This document shows positions 47,701 to 57,942 of a stretch of DNA of 64,000 bases, piece after piece; within the stretch, counting starts at the first letter, position 1, and every line of letters begins with the position of its first letter. A program made the translations under genes and the position numbers. Where the stretch lies: contig OY856409.1 of assembly GCA_963693085.1 (NCBI GenBank), positions 302,529,058 through 302,593,057 on the forward strand, given 5' to 3'. The notes beneath the pieces were generated by a model, which searched no databases, was not told where the DNA came from, and worked only from the letters and a program-made list of their open reading frames with translations. This DNA comes from Alisma plantago-aquatica. Taxonomy: Eukaryota; Streptophyta; Magnoliopsida; Alismatales; Alismataceae.

Positions 47701-49182
47701 CCTATACACAATACATTGTGGTATGATATTGATATCAATGTGGCTTTTCACGTCTTCAAATGTTGGTTGATCCCATATGGTTAACCCAAATTTCGGTTAC
47801 TACCAAACAACTTACATGGTTCAATAATTATACAATCATTGAAAGTTTTTTGAATCCTAGATAATTAAGACAAACAATTACCATAATTACGAAATTGCTC
47901 ACAATTATTTGAATACTAAGTAACGTAAATCATAGTTACCTACAAGCTGGAATCTTAGATTGTAATCCAAATAATGGTTTAGAATCCTAGACAGTAAAGA
48001 AAAGAAAACAAATTCCTACTTAACATCATACTGGAAGATGTAAATCATTTAAAGCATTTAATCTATCCGTTAAGGACCACTGAAGCTATGGGTTCATGTG
48101 GAAATGGATTCAAAGAATCTCCCAAATCATTGATGTCGTTGAAATTTCTTTCAATTACTTCTTCATGTCCTGCTCACGCCTCATTAAGATCTAGATAAAA
48201 GTAATATGGTTGTGCATCACTAGCAACATGTTGGTTTGGTGATGAATGCACTTGGGAGAACTCTTCACATCTACTCACTAGTTAAGGATCATCTTGCCAA
48301 TCTTGATGCTGAGATCCTATATCTAGATCAAAGTCCTTCACATTTGCCCACTTGCGTACATGGATCACCTTACCAACCTTGATATTGAGAGCCTATGTCT
48401 AGATAGAGATCCTAGATGAATGAATGCATGGTACTTGTTGTTGAGAATGGCAATCTCCTACAATACATGCAAACTCAAAATTATAAACAGAACCACATTG
48501 CACACATTTTAGGCATATATAAACTATTTCCATCTACTTATTTTTTGTTCATTTGAGTATATTCTCTCAGCGTCTATATCTCTATAATAAGAGGGAGTCA
48601 TTTGCATATGTCTACTCATCGACCAACTTGGTTGTTTAATTTGACCAGCTAGGCTATTTGCTTTAGTTCTTATCGTGATATTCTTGTAGTTTCTTGGTTT
48701 TTCTTATGTCATTTATATTATTTCTTTTACAACCAACTGCCACAAGCCCAAGACAGGAACAAAGCTTCCAACTATGTCATTTTAGATGGTTGTATCAACA
48801 TGAGCAACTGACGTCAATCAACAGTGAGAATCCAAATGTGACTTTCTATGAAGAGGCTGATAACTAGATATGTTGGACATCTTCATTTATTTTCAGTATA
48901 CTGACAGATAAACCACTATATCAATCATATAACGGAATGTTTTACTTCGTAAAATTTCTAGAAGTGTTTACTGTTTTGTCAGATTTAATAGTATTTGTGG
49001 TAGCATTCAAAGTACTTATGCAATCTGTTTGAGAGTTTACCAGTTCAGTTTGAGTTCTAACACCATGTTTTGTCATTTTGTAATATGTTAAATTTTATTA
49101 GTTAGAGAAGATGAGTAAAGGTAATTTTAGTTCACACATTAAAAGAAGGAGTTAGTTGGTAATTGATCAAATTATTCTCTTT
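47701..49182. other. AT-rich intergenic DNA, nothing recognised
   Basis: No open frame with a recognisable domain, repeat or RNA gene was seen between the LTR tail and the CACTA element. Loosely similar phrases around 48270-48420 (ATCACCTTGCCAATCTTGATGC types) suggest an old local duplication. Confidence 0.5.
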
Positions 49183-49200
49183 CACTAGTACAAAAATGTC
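49183..49200. repeat. CACTA left terminal inverted repeat
   Basis: CACTAGTACAAAAATGTC pairs with 57922-57939 at 16 of 18 positions. Confidence 0.95.
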
Positions 49201-49203
49201 CTT

Positions 49204-49590
49204 TAGTGTCGGTTGTATAAGCCTTTTGATGTCGGTTTCCAAGCGACACCCAAGTGGGCGCCGCTGAAAGTGAAACCTTCAACGTCGGTTTCATCACCAA
49301 TGCCATAACCCTTCCCGCCACCAATAAAACACACCAGCAAGGGCACCATAGGCGTCGATTGTTATATATAACTGACACTATATTCCAGCTAAAGACGTCT
49401 ATTTTATACTAATAACAGACGCCATACCCCATCCCGAATAAAAAAAATCACCCCCCAGAAAGGGATAAAGACGTCAGTGTTATACTAATAACTGATACAG
49501 TAAGGTTTTGTTGTCAATTTTATACTAATAACCGATGCAGTAAGGTTTTGTTGTCAGTTTTATACTAATAACTGACGCATATGTTCTGAT
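49204..49590. repeat. CACTA left subterminal repeats
   Basis: There are four tandem-like units built on TTTTATACTAATAACTGA, each starting near GTCAG/GTCAA and ending in the inverse (CTGAC/CCGAT), so each unit is itself a small inverted repeat. Closer to the end are GTCGGTT copies. Such subterminal motifs bind the small transposase in En/Spm. Confidence 0.75.
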
Positions 49591-50033
49591 TTTTTTTTCT
49601 TGTCAATTTGCAGGCTTGCTGTCCGACTGGTCAGCAGGATGCATAACCTGCAGTTTAGTTCTGAACTGCAGGTTTACAACATCTATTGATTTTAGCCAAT
49701 AACAGGCTACAAACCTGCAAAATTAACAAGGATAGACAACAATTTATGATCATGTGGTTCACACACATGTATAAGCACATTAAATTCATATTATTTTTCA
49801 TCACACACATGTAGAAACTAGTAGTTCTATTTTAAATTTCCTCCATTTTCACACACATTTAGCAACATGTAGTTCCATTCATTTCATCTCTTTTCACATT
49901 CAAACACATATAGAAACATTCATGTATTCAGATCCACATTCACACATATGACAATTCAAAAAAAATCATTCAAACATGTATATATAAAAGTTTCACATGT
50001 CATCAAATACAAAAATAATTATGAGAACAAAGT

Positions 50034-50840
50034 TTATAAATATAATTCTTTATTATTATCACCATCGTCATTATCGTCATCATTATTCCAATCATAATAA
50101 AAAATTCCCACTACTTGTAAGGCTTTTGCCCATTGTTCTCTTACATCATCTAATTCTTCCATCGTATAGGGAGTATGCACATCTAATAGATTTTCACCTG
50201 TAGTGAAGTCAGTTTTAAACACTTGCAAAGAGAATGATGTATATATAATAAGATTGATATATTTCATATTATCTAATGAGACTATATATAATACATGTTG
50301 TATGGTATCAATTTGCATTGTAGCATGTTTGATAATTAGGTCCATATATCACATCACATAGTATGCACATGCCCATCTGTTGTCTTGTGTAGCACACTAT
50401 AAATTGAAACATACAAAATGTTCAAAAATATAAACAAGCACAGTTCACATAAATAATATATACATTGGAGTCGGGAAATTACTTTCACATTCTCCCAAAT
50501 TAGTAACTGTTTGTTTTTCTAGGAGATGTTTCCTCCAGCTTTTTTGAACTCTCTTAAAGCCCTACATGTTAATGTAACACATTAAATTGCATAATTAAAT
50601 AGTAATGTAATAACAGATGTTAACAGATATAAAAATATGAAATATGTCTCACGTGAATAATGGCCTTTTCATTGGGTGTCCATATAATGTGTCCAATTCC
50701 TTCCCCGCAAGATCTAGATAATAAACAGTGAACATCTTGGGGACAATAACTAGTAACTCCCAATGCTTACCACTAGATATAAGATAGTTAAAAATATATA
50801 ACTCAAAATCCACAATAAAATGTAATTTTCTAAAGTTCAA
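50034..50840 (-). pseudogene. CACTA second gene, Ulp1-like (C48) protease end
   Basis: Frame 50649-50840 has GKHWELLVIVPKMFTVYYLDLAG, the His-Trp and Asp boxes of Ulp1/C48 cysteine proteases. Further on, out of the open frames, QDNRWACAYYVM supplies the Cys box with the Cys codon at 50367-50369, so His (about 50764), Asp (about 50713) and Cys occur in family order. A TGA follows two codons after YYVM, and the same frame then stays open (50034-50345). AT-rich gaps between the blocks look like introns. Many plant CACTA elements carry such a domain, and its job in transposition is not settled. Confidence 0.72.
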
Positions 50841-51462
50841 ATTATAAACAAAGTAAACTTACTCAACATTGAATGGAGCTATTATCACTGTCTTCTTTTT
50901 TTATCAAAATATTTAAAAGCGATAGAGCAGTACGAGATAACTGATGAAGGATCGTTATCTACACGATTGATCAAAGATGGAATTAGAAATCCCACATGGG
51001 GAAATGCAAAATCTTTACATATCATGTGTAAGTGGCTGCAAAACATATATTACGTATGCATTAATATATAAGAAACCATATCACCATATATAAAACAAGG
51101 TATATGGATATATAAACAAGATCTCAACATATTCATAGCTCTATCATAGATGTATTCAATCAATCATAATGAAACAACTCCAAAATATCTTGTATAAATA
51201 GATTGTTATCGTATGATTTACCTGCAACATCTACTGGAATATAAACTTTTATAAGACAGTTTGGGTTATGTTCGTCTATCCATACTGCCATACCCTTACA
51301 ATTAGGACCTAATGAGGTGTATAGGTCCCTTGGAAGTGAACTAGGTACTTCAGAAGGTGGAGGTAGATGCTGAGATGTAGCAGGTTTCTTCCTTTTGACA
51401 TTTATATAATTTTAGATCAATTGACTCATATATACACACTAATAAATTAACATAATGTAAAT

Positions 51463-52685
51463 TTACCATACAATATCAATATAGACAACATTTGTATTGG
51501 GCCACAATATCACTCTACCTTCTGCTTCACCAAGCATTTCAGAATTTGGGTGGGCATATGATAATGGATGTTCCCTCCAATTGGGGAGTACATGTATCAG
51601 GCTCACACGAACCGCACCATCTGGTACTGGAGTCCCATGAAACGTGTCCCCTGGAAGGGGTGGGTAAGCCTCGGCCTCTGCGACGATAAATTCTTTGCTT
51701 TTTAGATGGCTTGGCTTCAACCCCTACACATTACATAAAGAATGTTATATACATATATACATAAACATATCATCTTGAAAAGACTAGCTACTATTTCATA
51801 AAAATACTTACAGCGAATGTGCGTGGGTCTATATGATTACTCCCAACCTCTACAGTAGGAGAAGAGAGGCATGGCACATGTACTGTCTGAGTGGCAGTCT
51901 GAGATGCTTGCCACTTGCTAATTACTTCATGGAGTCTCTTATCAAGTGCTTCCTCGACTCTCCTATTAATTAACACATCTACCTATACATGGATAAAAGA
52001 AATACTAGATTATGATTATTGAATTCCCTTTCACAATAACATTTTAAAAAATGAATATGTTACCTCAGCTTATGAAAATCCCGCTTTTGTGACATGTTTG
52101 CATTGTGATTGTCCAAAGAACACTTTTATGCCCACACCAAAGCATGCACCCCTAACACGTCCAATATGCTCTAGGTTACCAAGAGCAACAGTCAATTCAT
52201 CCCTTGTGCCCTCAGGGATGAAGTTGCCTTGCTTCCTCTGCTCGTGAAGCTCCCATTAATTTCCATCAATAGCAATTGGTAAGTAAACATAACAATAATC
52301 AATATCTATTGCTCTAAAAGTTGAATTTTACCATTTTTGCAACCACCTCAGCAGTTGCGAGCTTGGTTATATCTCCTTTCTTATTTTGCCTCCCAGATAT
52401 CCACACAACATGGCGAGGCAAAGGTACGAGAGTAATAGTAGAGGAATCCATAGTCTCCTGAGTAGTAGCAGACTCAGCCTGTAGTCTTTGGTGAATGCAT
52501 GCATAGCCTTTATGCCAAGATTCTACATTAGGACTACAATGGCTACGAGTAAGAACCTCAAGATATGAAATAAACAAGTTGTGGTTCACTCCAAATGGAT
52601 TTCCTACATGATCAAAATCCACAACCAGTTTGGGTCCATTGCCCCTTTGTTGTAGTAACTTGTTCATCATAGTGATGCCCCTCAC
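51463..52685 (-). pseudogene. CACTA second gene, N-terminal and middle exons
   Basis: Open pieces at 52314-52685 (ending KNKKGDITKLATAEVVAKMVKF-like text), 51791-51976 and 51463-51720 (ending NTNVVYIDIVW) lie in one direction between TNP2 and the Ulp1-like block. The gaps are AT-rich, and the blocks look like exons of one gene. The middle block (LPGDTFHGTPVPDGAVRVS) resembles text seen in plant CACTA accessory proteins. I do not recognise a catalytic domain here. Confidence 0.55.
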
Positions 52686-52689
52686 TTTT

Positions 52690-53230
52690 TCAATTTTTTT
52701 AGCTCATCAAGTGCCCCAAGTTCTTCAGGGGCTATATCAACAACCTAAAATTTGACATATTGATGGACATATAGATAGAAATGTAGGACATATTAATGGA
52801 CATATAGACAGAAATATTAATGGACATATAGATAAAACTTACATTGTGAGGCGGCACATTGATATCCTCATCCTCACCCTCACGGTAATCATCATGCTCA
52901 TCCATCTAAAAGTGTCATTAAAAAATCAAACATTTAGCATTTAACATAACTAGAAGATAACAACACATTCAGAAAAATAAAACATATAAAAAAATAAAAA
53001 CATGCATGCCTCTAATACTGCGATCTTTTATCAATTAACATTCCTTCAGTGTGATCTCCGCGCACATACAAGTCATCATTAGCTTCAATATTTGGTGGTG
53101 TTGGAAATCCAATTGAGAATGGACTAGAGTCATCATACTTATCATAGTACTCTTCTTCATCAATAGGATCTTCAGTGAATTGTTTTTTACCATGAAGAAC
53201 AACGGACCATTTATCATTTGCAGGATCATC
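52690..53230 (-). other. CACTA spacer between the TNP2 gene and the second gene
   Basis: It is mostly AT-rich. The open frame 53035-53229 (methionine-rich, MILQMINGPLFFMV) lies directly after the TNP2 frame's end and in another register. It may be the shifted tail of TNP2, since text equivalent to NDPANDKWSVVLHGKK is readable in the TNP2 direction. A short acidic segment (MDEHDDYREGEDEDINVPP type) is readable at 52850-52910 and may be the first exon of the second gene. Confidence 0.4.
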
Positions 53231-53242
53231 GTTATAAAATAC

Positions 53243-56200
53243 TTATTTCTCCTGTGATGTCAATATGAATGGTTCACCCTTCTCGCCAATCTTTTCAAAG
53301 TTCACTAATGTGAAACCCAATTCATCTACTATAACTCCTTGGGTGCTATCAACACAATTACATTTAAAGAGTGGAATTCTAAAATCTACGTAGTCAAACT
53401 CCCATATGTCTTCAATGACACCGTAATATGACATTTTAGCTTCATGTGAACTCTTATCCTTTGCACTTGCAAAAAACAATGAAGACACTTGAAGGGTGAC
53501 CCCACAGTTTTGGACGACACTCTTATCATGTTGACACTTTGTGTAATATGAGAACCCATTTATGTCAAACCCTTCATAAGACATAACATTCAATTTTGGT
53601 TTAAAGGCGGGGCATTTGATATTTTCAGCAAATTATTTTGGTGTTTGAGATAGTTGATGTAAGACTTTATCTTCAAACCACTTAATAAATGTCTTGTTAT
53701 GCTCTCTAGCAAGCCACATTGAATTGGCTCGAGGATATTGTCTCTTGATGAAATTGGTATGTTATTCGATATAAACACTCACTTCATTGATGTTGTGTAA
53801 AATATACAAGTGAGCTTGTTCCAACAGCTCACAATTGATTACTGTCATCCCTGATCCTAAAATTCCTTTGCCAGAATACTCATCAATATTCTTGTCATTA
53901 ACAGGAGAGTCATTATCACTCAAAAAGTCATTGCAAAAATCCATAACCTCTCTCGCCACATAACCCTCAATAATACTCCCTTCAGGCTGATAAAGGTTTC
54001 AAACATCACCGTTAAAAACACTCATGTATCGTTCAAAAGGATACATCCAATGTAAGAAAACTGGTCCCAACATTTTCACTCCCCTAGTCAAGTGGACAAC
54101 AAGATGTACCATGATATCAAAGAACAAAGGAGGAAAATACATCTCAATCTGACATAGGGCAACAACCACTTCTCTTTGCAACTTATGTAGAGTCTCAGCA
54201 TCAATAACTTTGTTGCACATACTTTTGAATAAGAAACAAAGTTTGGTTATTGCAAACCTTACATGCTTCGGCAGTATAGATCGAATTGCCACATGCAATA
54301 TTTGTTGCATTAGAGTGTGACAATCATGAGATTTAAGACCTATCAACTTCAAATCATTCATTGATACCGATCTACGGATGTTGGAGGAGTAACCCTATGA
54401 CACCTTAACATTTACCAAGCAATTGCAAAAAGCTTTCTTCTCCTTTATAGATAACGTATAACAAGCAGGAGGTAAGTATGTTCTCTGACCGCTACTACCT
54501 AATTCTGTTAATTTTAACCTTATTCCCATTTCACATAGGTCCAATCTGGATTTTATCCCATCTTTAATCTTACCTGGTATATTCAACAGAGTACCAATGA
54601 TGATATCACATATATTTTTCTCAATGTGCATGACATTGACACAATTTCTGAATGTCAAAGAACTCCAATAAGGAAGAACCCAAAATATTGACTTCTTCTT
54701 GTATAAAGAACTGTCACTCCGTGTGGCCATGGTACATTGTGATCTCTTACCAAATTCATTGACAAAGTCTTTTACTCTTTCATAAACAACCTTCCCTAGT
54801 ATAGGTTTAGGTGCACTCCATTCCTCATTTCGTCCATTGAACGCTTTGCGCAACCTACGATACAGATGGAGTTTTGGAAGAAAGCTTCGATGACCAAGAT
54901 ATACAATCTTTCCTCCATGTTTTAGCCATATTAAATCAGTGTTATCTTCACATATAATACATGCTTTAGATCCTTTGACACTATATCCAGACAATTTCCC
55001 ATATGCTGGAAAGTCATTAACAGTGCAAAACAACATAGTGTGCAAACGAAATGTCTCTCTTTGTGATGCATCATAGGTCATCACACCTTCACCCCAGAGT
55101 TTCTTTAAGTCATCAATCAGAAGTTCAATATAAATGTCGATATCATTTCCAGGTTGTTTAGGGTTCGATATCAACAACGACAACATAACATACTTATTTT
55201 TTATACACAACCAGGGAGGAAGATTGTATATAATAAGCATAACTGGCCAAGTTCCATGTTGGCTGCTCAATGTCCCGTATGGATTCATCTCATCTGTACA
55301 AAGCCCAAGTCTTAGATTCCTGACTTCTTCACCAAATTTAGGGTACAATAAATCAATCTTCTTCCACTGTGGGGAATCAGACACATGTCGTAGGATCCCA
55401 TCATTATTTTTCTTAACATCTTCATGCCAACTCATATTCTTCACATCTATCGGAGTGGAAAACAAGCGCTGAAACTGTGATATTATAGGTAGATACTACA
55501 TCACCTTGGCAGGAGAACCAGTTTTAGACTCTCCCGAAGTTGTCATTTTATACCTTGACGCACCACATTTTGGACAATCTTTCAAATCCACATAGTCCTT
55601 TTGAAATAATAAACAATTATTTGGGCATGTGTGTATCTTCTTGGCCTCCATTCCCATTGAGCACAACAATTTCTTTAACTCGTATGTTGAGATTGGCATC
55701 TTGTTTCCTTCATGAAGAATTTCTTTCAACAAAGACAACAATGATGTGAAGCTTTTGTCGCTCCTTCTGTTATTAGCTTTCAACTTATACAATCTCAACA
55801 CATCGCTAATCTTCATAAACTTAGTACAACCTGTGTATAATGGTCTCTCAGCATCATGCATAATGTTTCTAAATATGGGAGGTGGATCGGTGTGCTCAAC
55901 CCCACAACTATCCAACATTGCATCAATGATATCTTCTAGAACTGGTTCGTTCACATCTACGTCATCGAAGCAATTGCTTCTTCCACACAAGCACTGCTAT
56001 CGATATCCACTAATTTCATGTTTGAAATCTCTCCATGCCAATGCCATTCTATATAGCCTTGTACAATCTTGTTGCACATGACATGATTTTTGATATCGTC
56101 ATCAGTACTGACTTTCAAGTTGTTACCGCAATGCCTACATTGGATAGTAGAACCTAACTCCAAGTTGTTTCCTATATTCCTCGGCAAATCTAATAAGCTG

Positions 56201-56263
56201 ATCAAGACCAGAAATAAACTTTGGTGTACAACAATTTGTAATGGACATCCATGATCTATCCAT
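53243..56263 (-). pseudogene. CACTA TNP2-type transposase
   Basis: It starts at ATG 56263 with MDRSWMS, the family's usual opening. Domains in order: transposase-associated N-terminus with WHWHGE (about 56040), a zinc-like CPKCGASRYK (about 55560), the TNP2 core at 54395-55465 (LGLCTDEMNPYG, NDFPAYGKLSGYSVKGSKACIIC), DUF4218-like 53999-54361 (LKSHDCHTLMQQ, CQIEMYFPPLFFDIMVHL), and DUF4216-like 53243-53593 (GFSYYTKCQHD, SYYGVIEDIWEFDY, PLFKCNCVD). From 55990 down to 53243 all pieces share one frame, broken only by five in-frame stops. One frameshift lies in the N-terminal part. It would cut and join the CACTA ends. Confidence 0.92.
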
Positions 56264-56359
56264 TCTATGATCAAAGAGAAAATAAGTATATGTTAGGGTC
56301 TAGGGTTAAAAGATTAGGGTTTAATGTCTTATATATAATAAATGTGTACCACCTATCCC

Positions 56360-56555
56360 ATTCTTGAACACCTAATCTCACTCGTAAGTGTATAATGTGT
56401 ATTGGGTTTTAAAGAAAATTTCAGCAGCATTTCCCCGCTGTTCTCCAAGTACATATGTACTTAGAGAATAAATAGGGAATTGTTGTCGAAATTTTCTTGA
56501 AAACCCAATACATATTATACACTTACATCCTAAGTGAGATTAAGTGTTCAAGAAT
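56360..56555. repeat. Long near-perfect foldback next to the TNP2 start
   Basis: Two arms of about 96-100 bp meet at the palindrome AGTACATATGTACT (centre 56455/56456). The left arm begins ATTCTTGAACACCTAATCTC and the inverse of the right arm begins ATTCTTGAACACTTAATCTC. Further in, both share GTGTATAAT.TGTATTGGGTTTT and AGAAAATTTC. It lies 97 bases upstream of the TNP2 ATG on the minus strand. Transcribed, it would form a hairpin with almost no loop. It is either a MITE inserted in the CACTA or a part of the element's leader. Confidence 0.9.
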
Positions 56556-56688
56556 AGTCCCAAATCGGGGACTATCTAATATTTACTCCTAATGAGTAGA
56601 TCTCAGACAGGTTTCTAGGTTAACAACACAATTTAGAAATTTACGTTTAGAATCTTCTAATCAGATATCTCATATATGCATTTAGTTT

Positions 56689-56800
56689 ACAATTCATCAC
56701 AATCTCATTACAATTCATCACAATATAATTTTAGGGTTTAAAATTCATCACAATCTCATTACAATTCATCACATTTTCATTACAATTCAACACAATATAT
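56689..56800. repeat. Tandem repeat, unit about 20 bp, in CACTA
   Basis: ACAATTCATCACAATCTCATT and variants recur about five times. It lies between the foldback and the minisatellite in the CACTA's promoter-side region. Confidence 0.75.
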
Positions 56801-57027
56801 TATGGTTTACAAATAATTTTCAATTCCAATAAAATACATAGTTACATATATGCATTTTCATACAATCATCACAATATAGTTAGATTTAGGACAAAAACAT
56901 ATTAGAATTTATACATAATTCCAACTCTAATCAAATACATTACATGCATTTTTATCAAAATAATATAATCAATGAAAAAAAAGTAGAGAAGGACCAACCT
57001 TGTCGGAGGGAAGAAGGTAGAGGCGGC

Positions 57028-57295
57028 AGCGGCTCCGGATGGAGGAGCAACTAGAAGTGACGACGACTAAGTGATGGTGGCCAGAGGAGTAGCTATCAAC
57101 GACGATGGTGGTTGGAGGAGCAGCTAGCAACATGGACAGTGGCGAAGGAGCAGCTAGCAGCAGGGACAGCTACTGGAGGAGCAACTAGCAGTAGGGAAGG
57201 CAGCGGAGGACCAACTAGCAACAAGGATGACAGCTGGAGGAGAAGCTAGAAGTAGGGATGGCAGTGGACCAATAGGGACGGTGGAGGTGGAGGAC
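57028..57295. repeat. GC-rich minisatellite in CACTA
   Basis: Imperfect units of about 30-40 bp are built on GGAGGAGCAACTAGCAGTAG and GGATGGCAGC words, six to seven copies. The composition is far richer in G than the surroundings. On minus it can be read as a serine/alanine-rich frame (57154-57447), which I do not call a gene. Its place between the TNP2 gene and the right end suggests a regulatory or leader repeat. Confidence 0.75.
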
Positions 57296-57414
57296 CAACT
57301 GTGACGGCAACGGTGGATGGAGTCACTGGAATCGTCATAATCGCCAGACCTAGTGAGATTGTGATGAAATAGAGAATGAAGAAGAGTCTGTTTCACATGG
57401 GTGCGATTAAGTTT

Positions 57415-57921
57415 TCCATAGTCATCGGTTGTTTTAGAAACGGACACCTAAGTTCGTTTTAGTTGTCGATTTCAACATATAACAACCGATGTCTATTCAA
57501 ATATGCAAAAAAAATTCTTCTTGAGTTACAACCATAGTTGTTGGTTGGAAACCTATAACTGACACCTAATATGTGAAAACTTTTTCATGGGGACAGCGCG
57601 TGAATACATCCTCGTTGGTTCGTGTACTCGAATTGATGACAAATAAGAGGATGATTTTTTTCTCACGAAGGATCTTTCATCATCAGTTCTTTACAAAACA
57701 ACCAACGCTGATTTGAAAATTTTTGGAGGAAAATATTTTTTTCCTGAAAATTTGTATTTCGTGGGTGATTATGGACGTCATTTTTTGTCAAACAACCGAT
57801 GTTATAGAAAAAGTGATACCCGTGTCTTTTGTAAATTGGCCGACCTTCACATATAGGTGTTAGTTATCATTTTAAGCTGACATCGTATCATTTGGCGTCG
57901 GTTTTGTATGTGACGTTATCC
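57415..57921. repeat. CACTA right subterminal repeats
   Basis: Repeated ATCGGTTGTT / AACAACCGATG / GGCGTCGGTT words lie in both directions, matching those at the left end. The text is otherwise non-coding. Confidence 0.7.
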
Positions 57922-57939
57922 GTCATTTTTGTAGTAGTG
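57922..57939. repeat. CACTA right terminal inverted repeat
   Basis: The inverse strand reads CACTACTACAAAAATGAC. TTT follows at 57940-57942, matching 49180-49182. Confidence 0.95.
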
Positions 57940-57942
57940 TTT

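Larger units (their letters stand above)
49183..57939 (-). mobile_element. CACTA (En/Spm-like) DNA transposon, 8757 bp, ends complete
   Basis: It starts CACTAGTACAAAAATG and ends in the inverse of CACTACTACAAAAATG, and is flanked on both sides by TTT, the 3-bp TSD of this superfamily. Both ends carry subterminal repeats with GTCGGTT/AACCGAC and GTCAG/CTGAC cores. Two genes run on the minus strand: TNP2 (53243-56263), then a second gene with a Ulp1-like end (50034-52685). Both genes are broken, so the copy is non-autonomous now, though its ends could still be moved by an active relative. Confidence 0.95.

Noticed and set aside
57154..57447. Serine/alanine-rich frame near the CACTA right end
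   Set aside because: It is produced by reading the minisatellite and is not supported by a domain.
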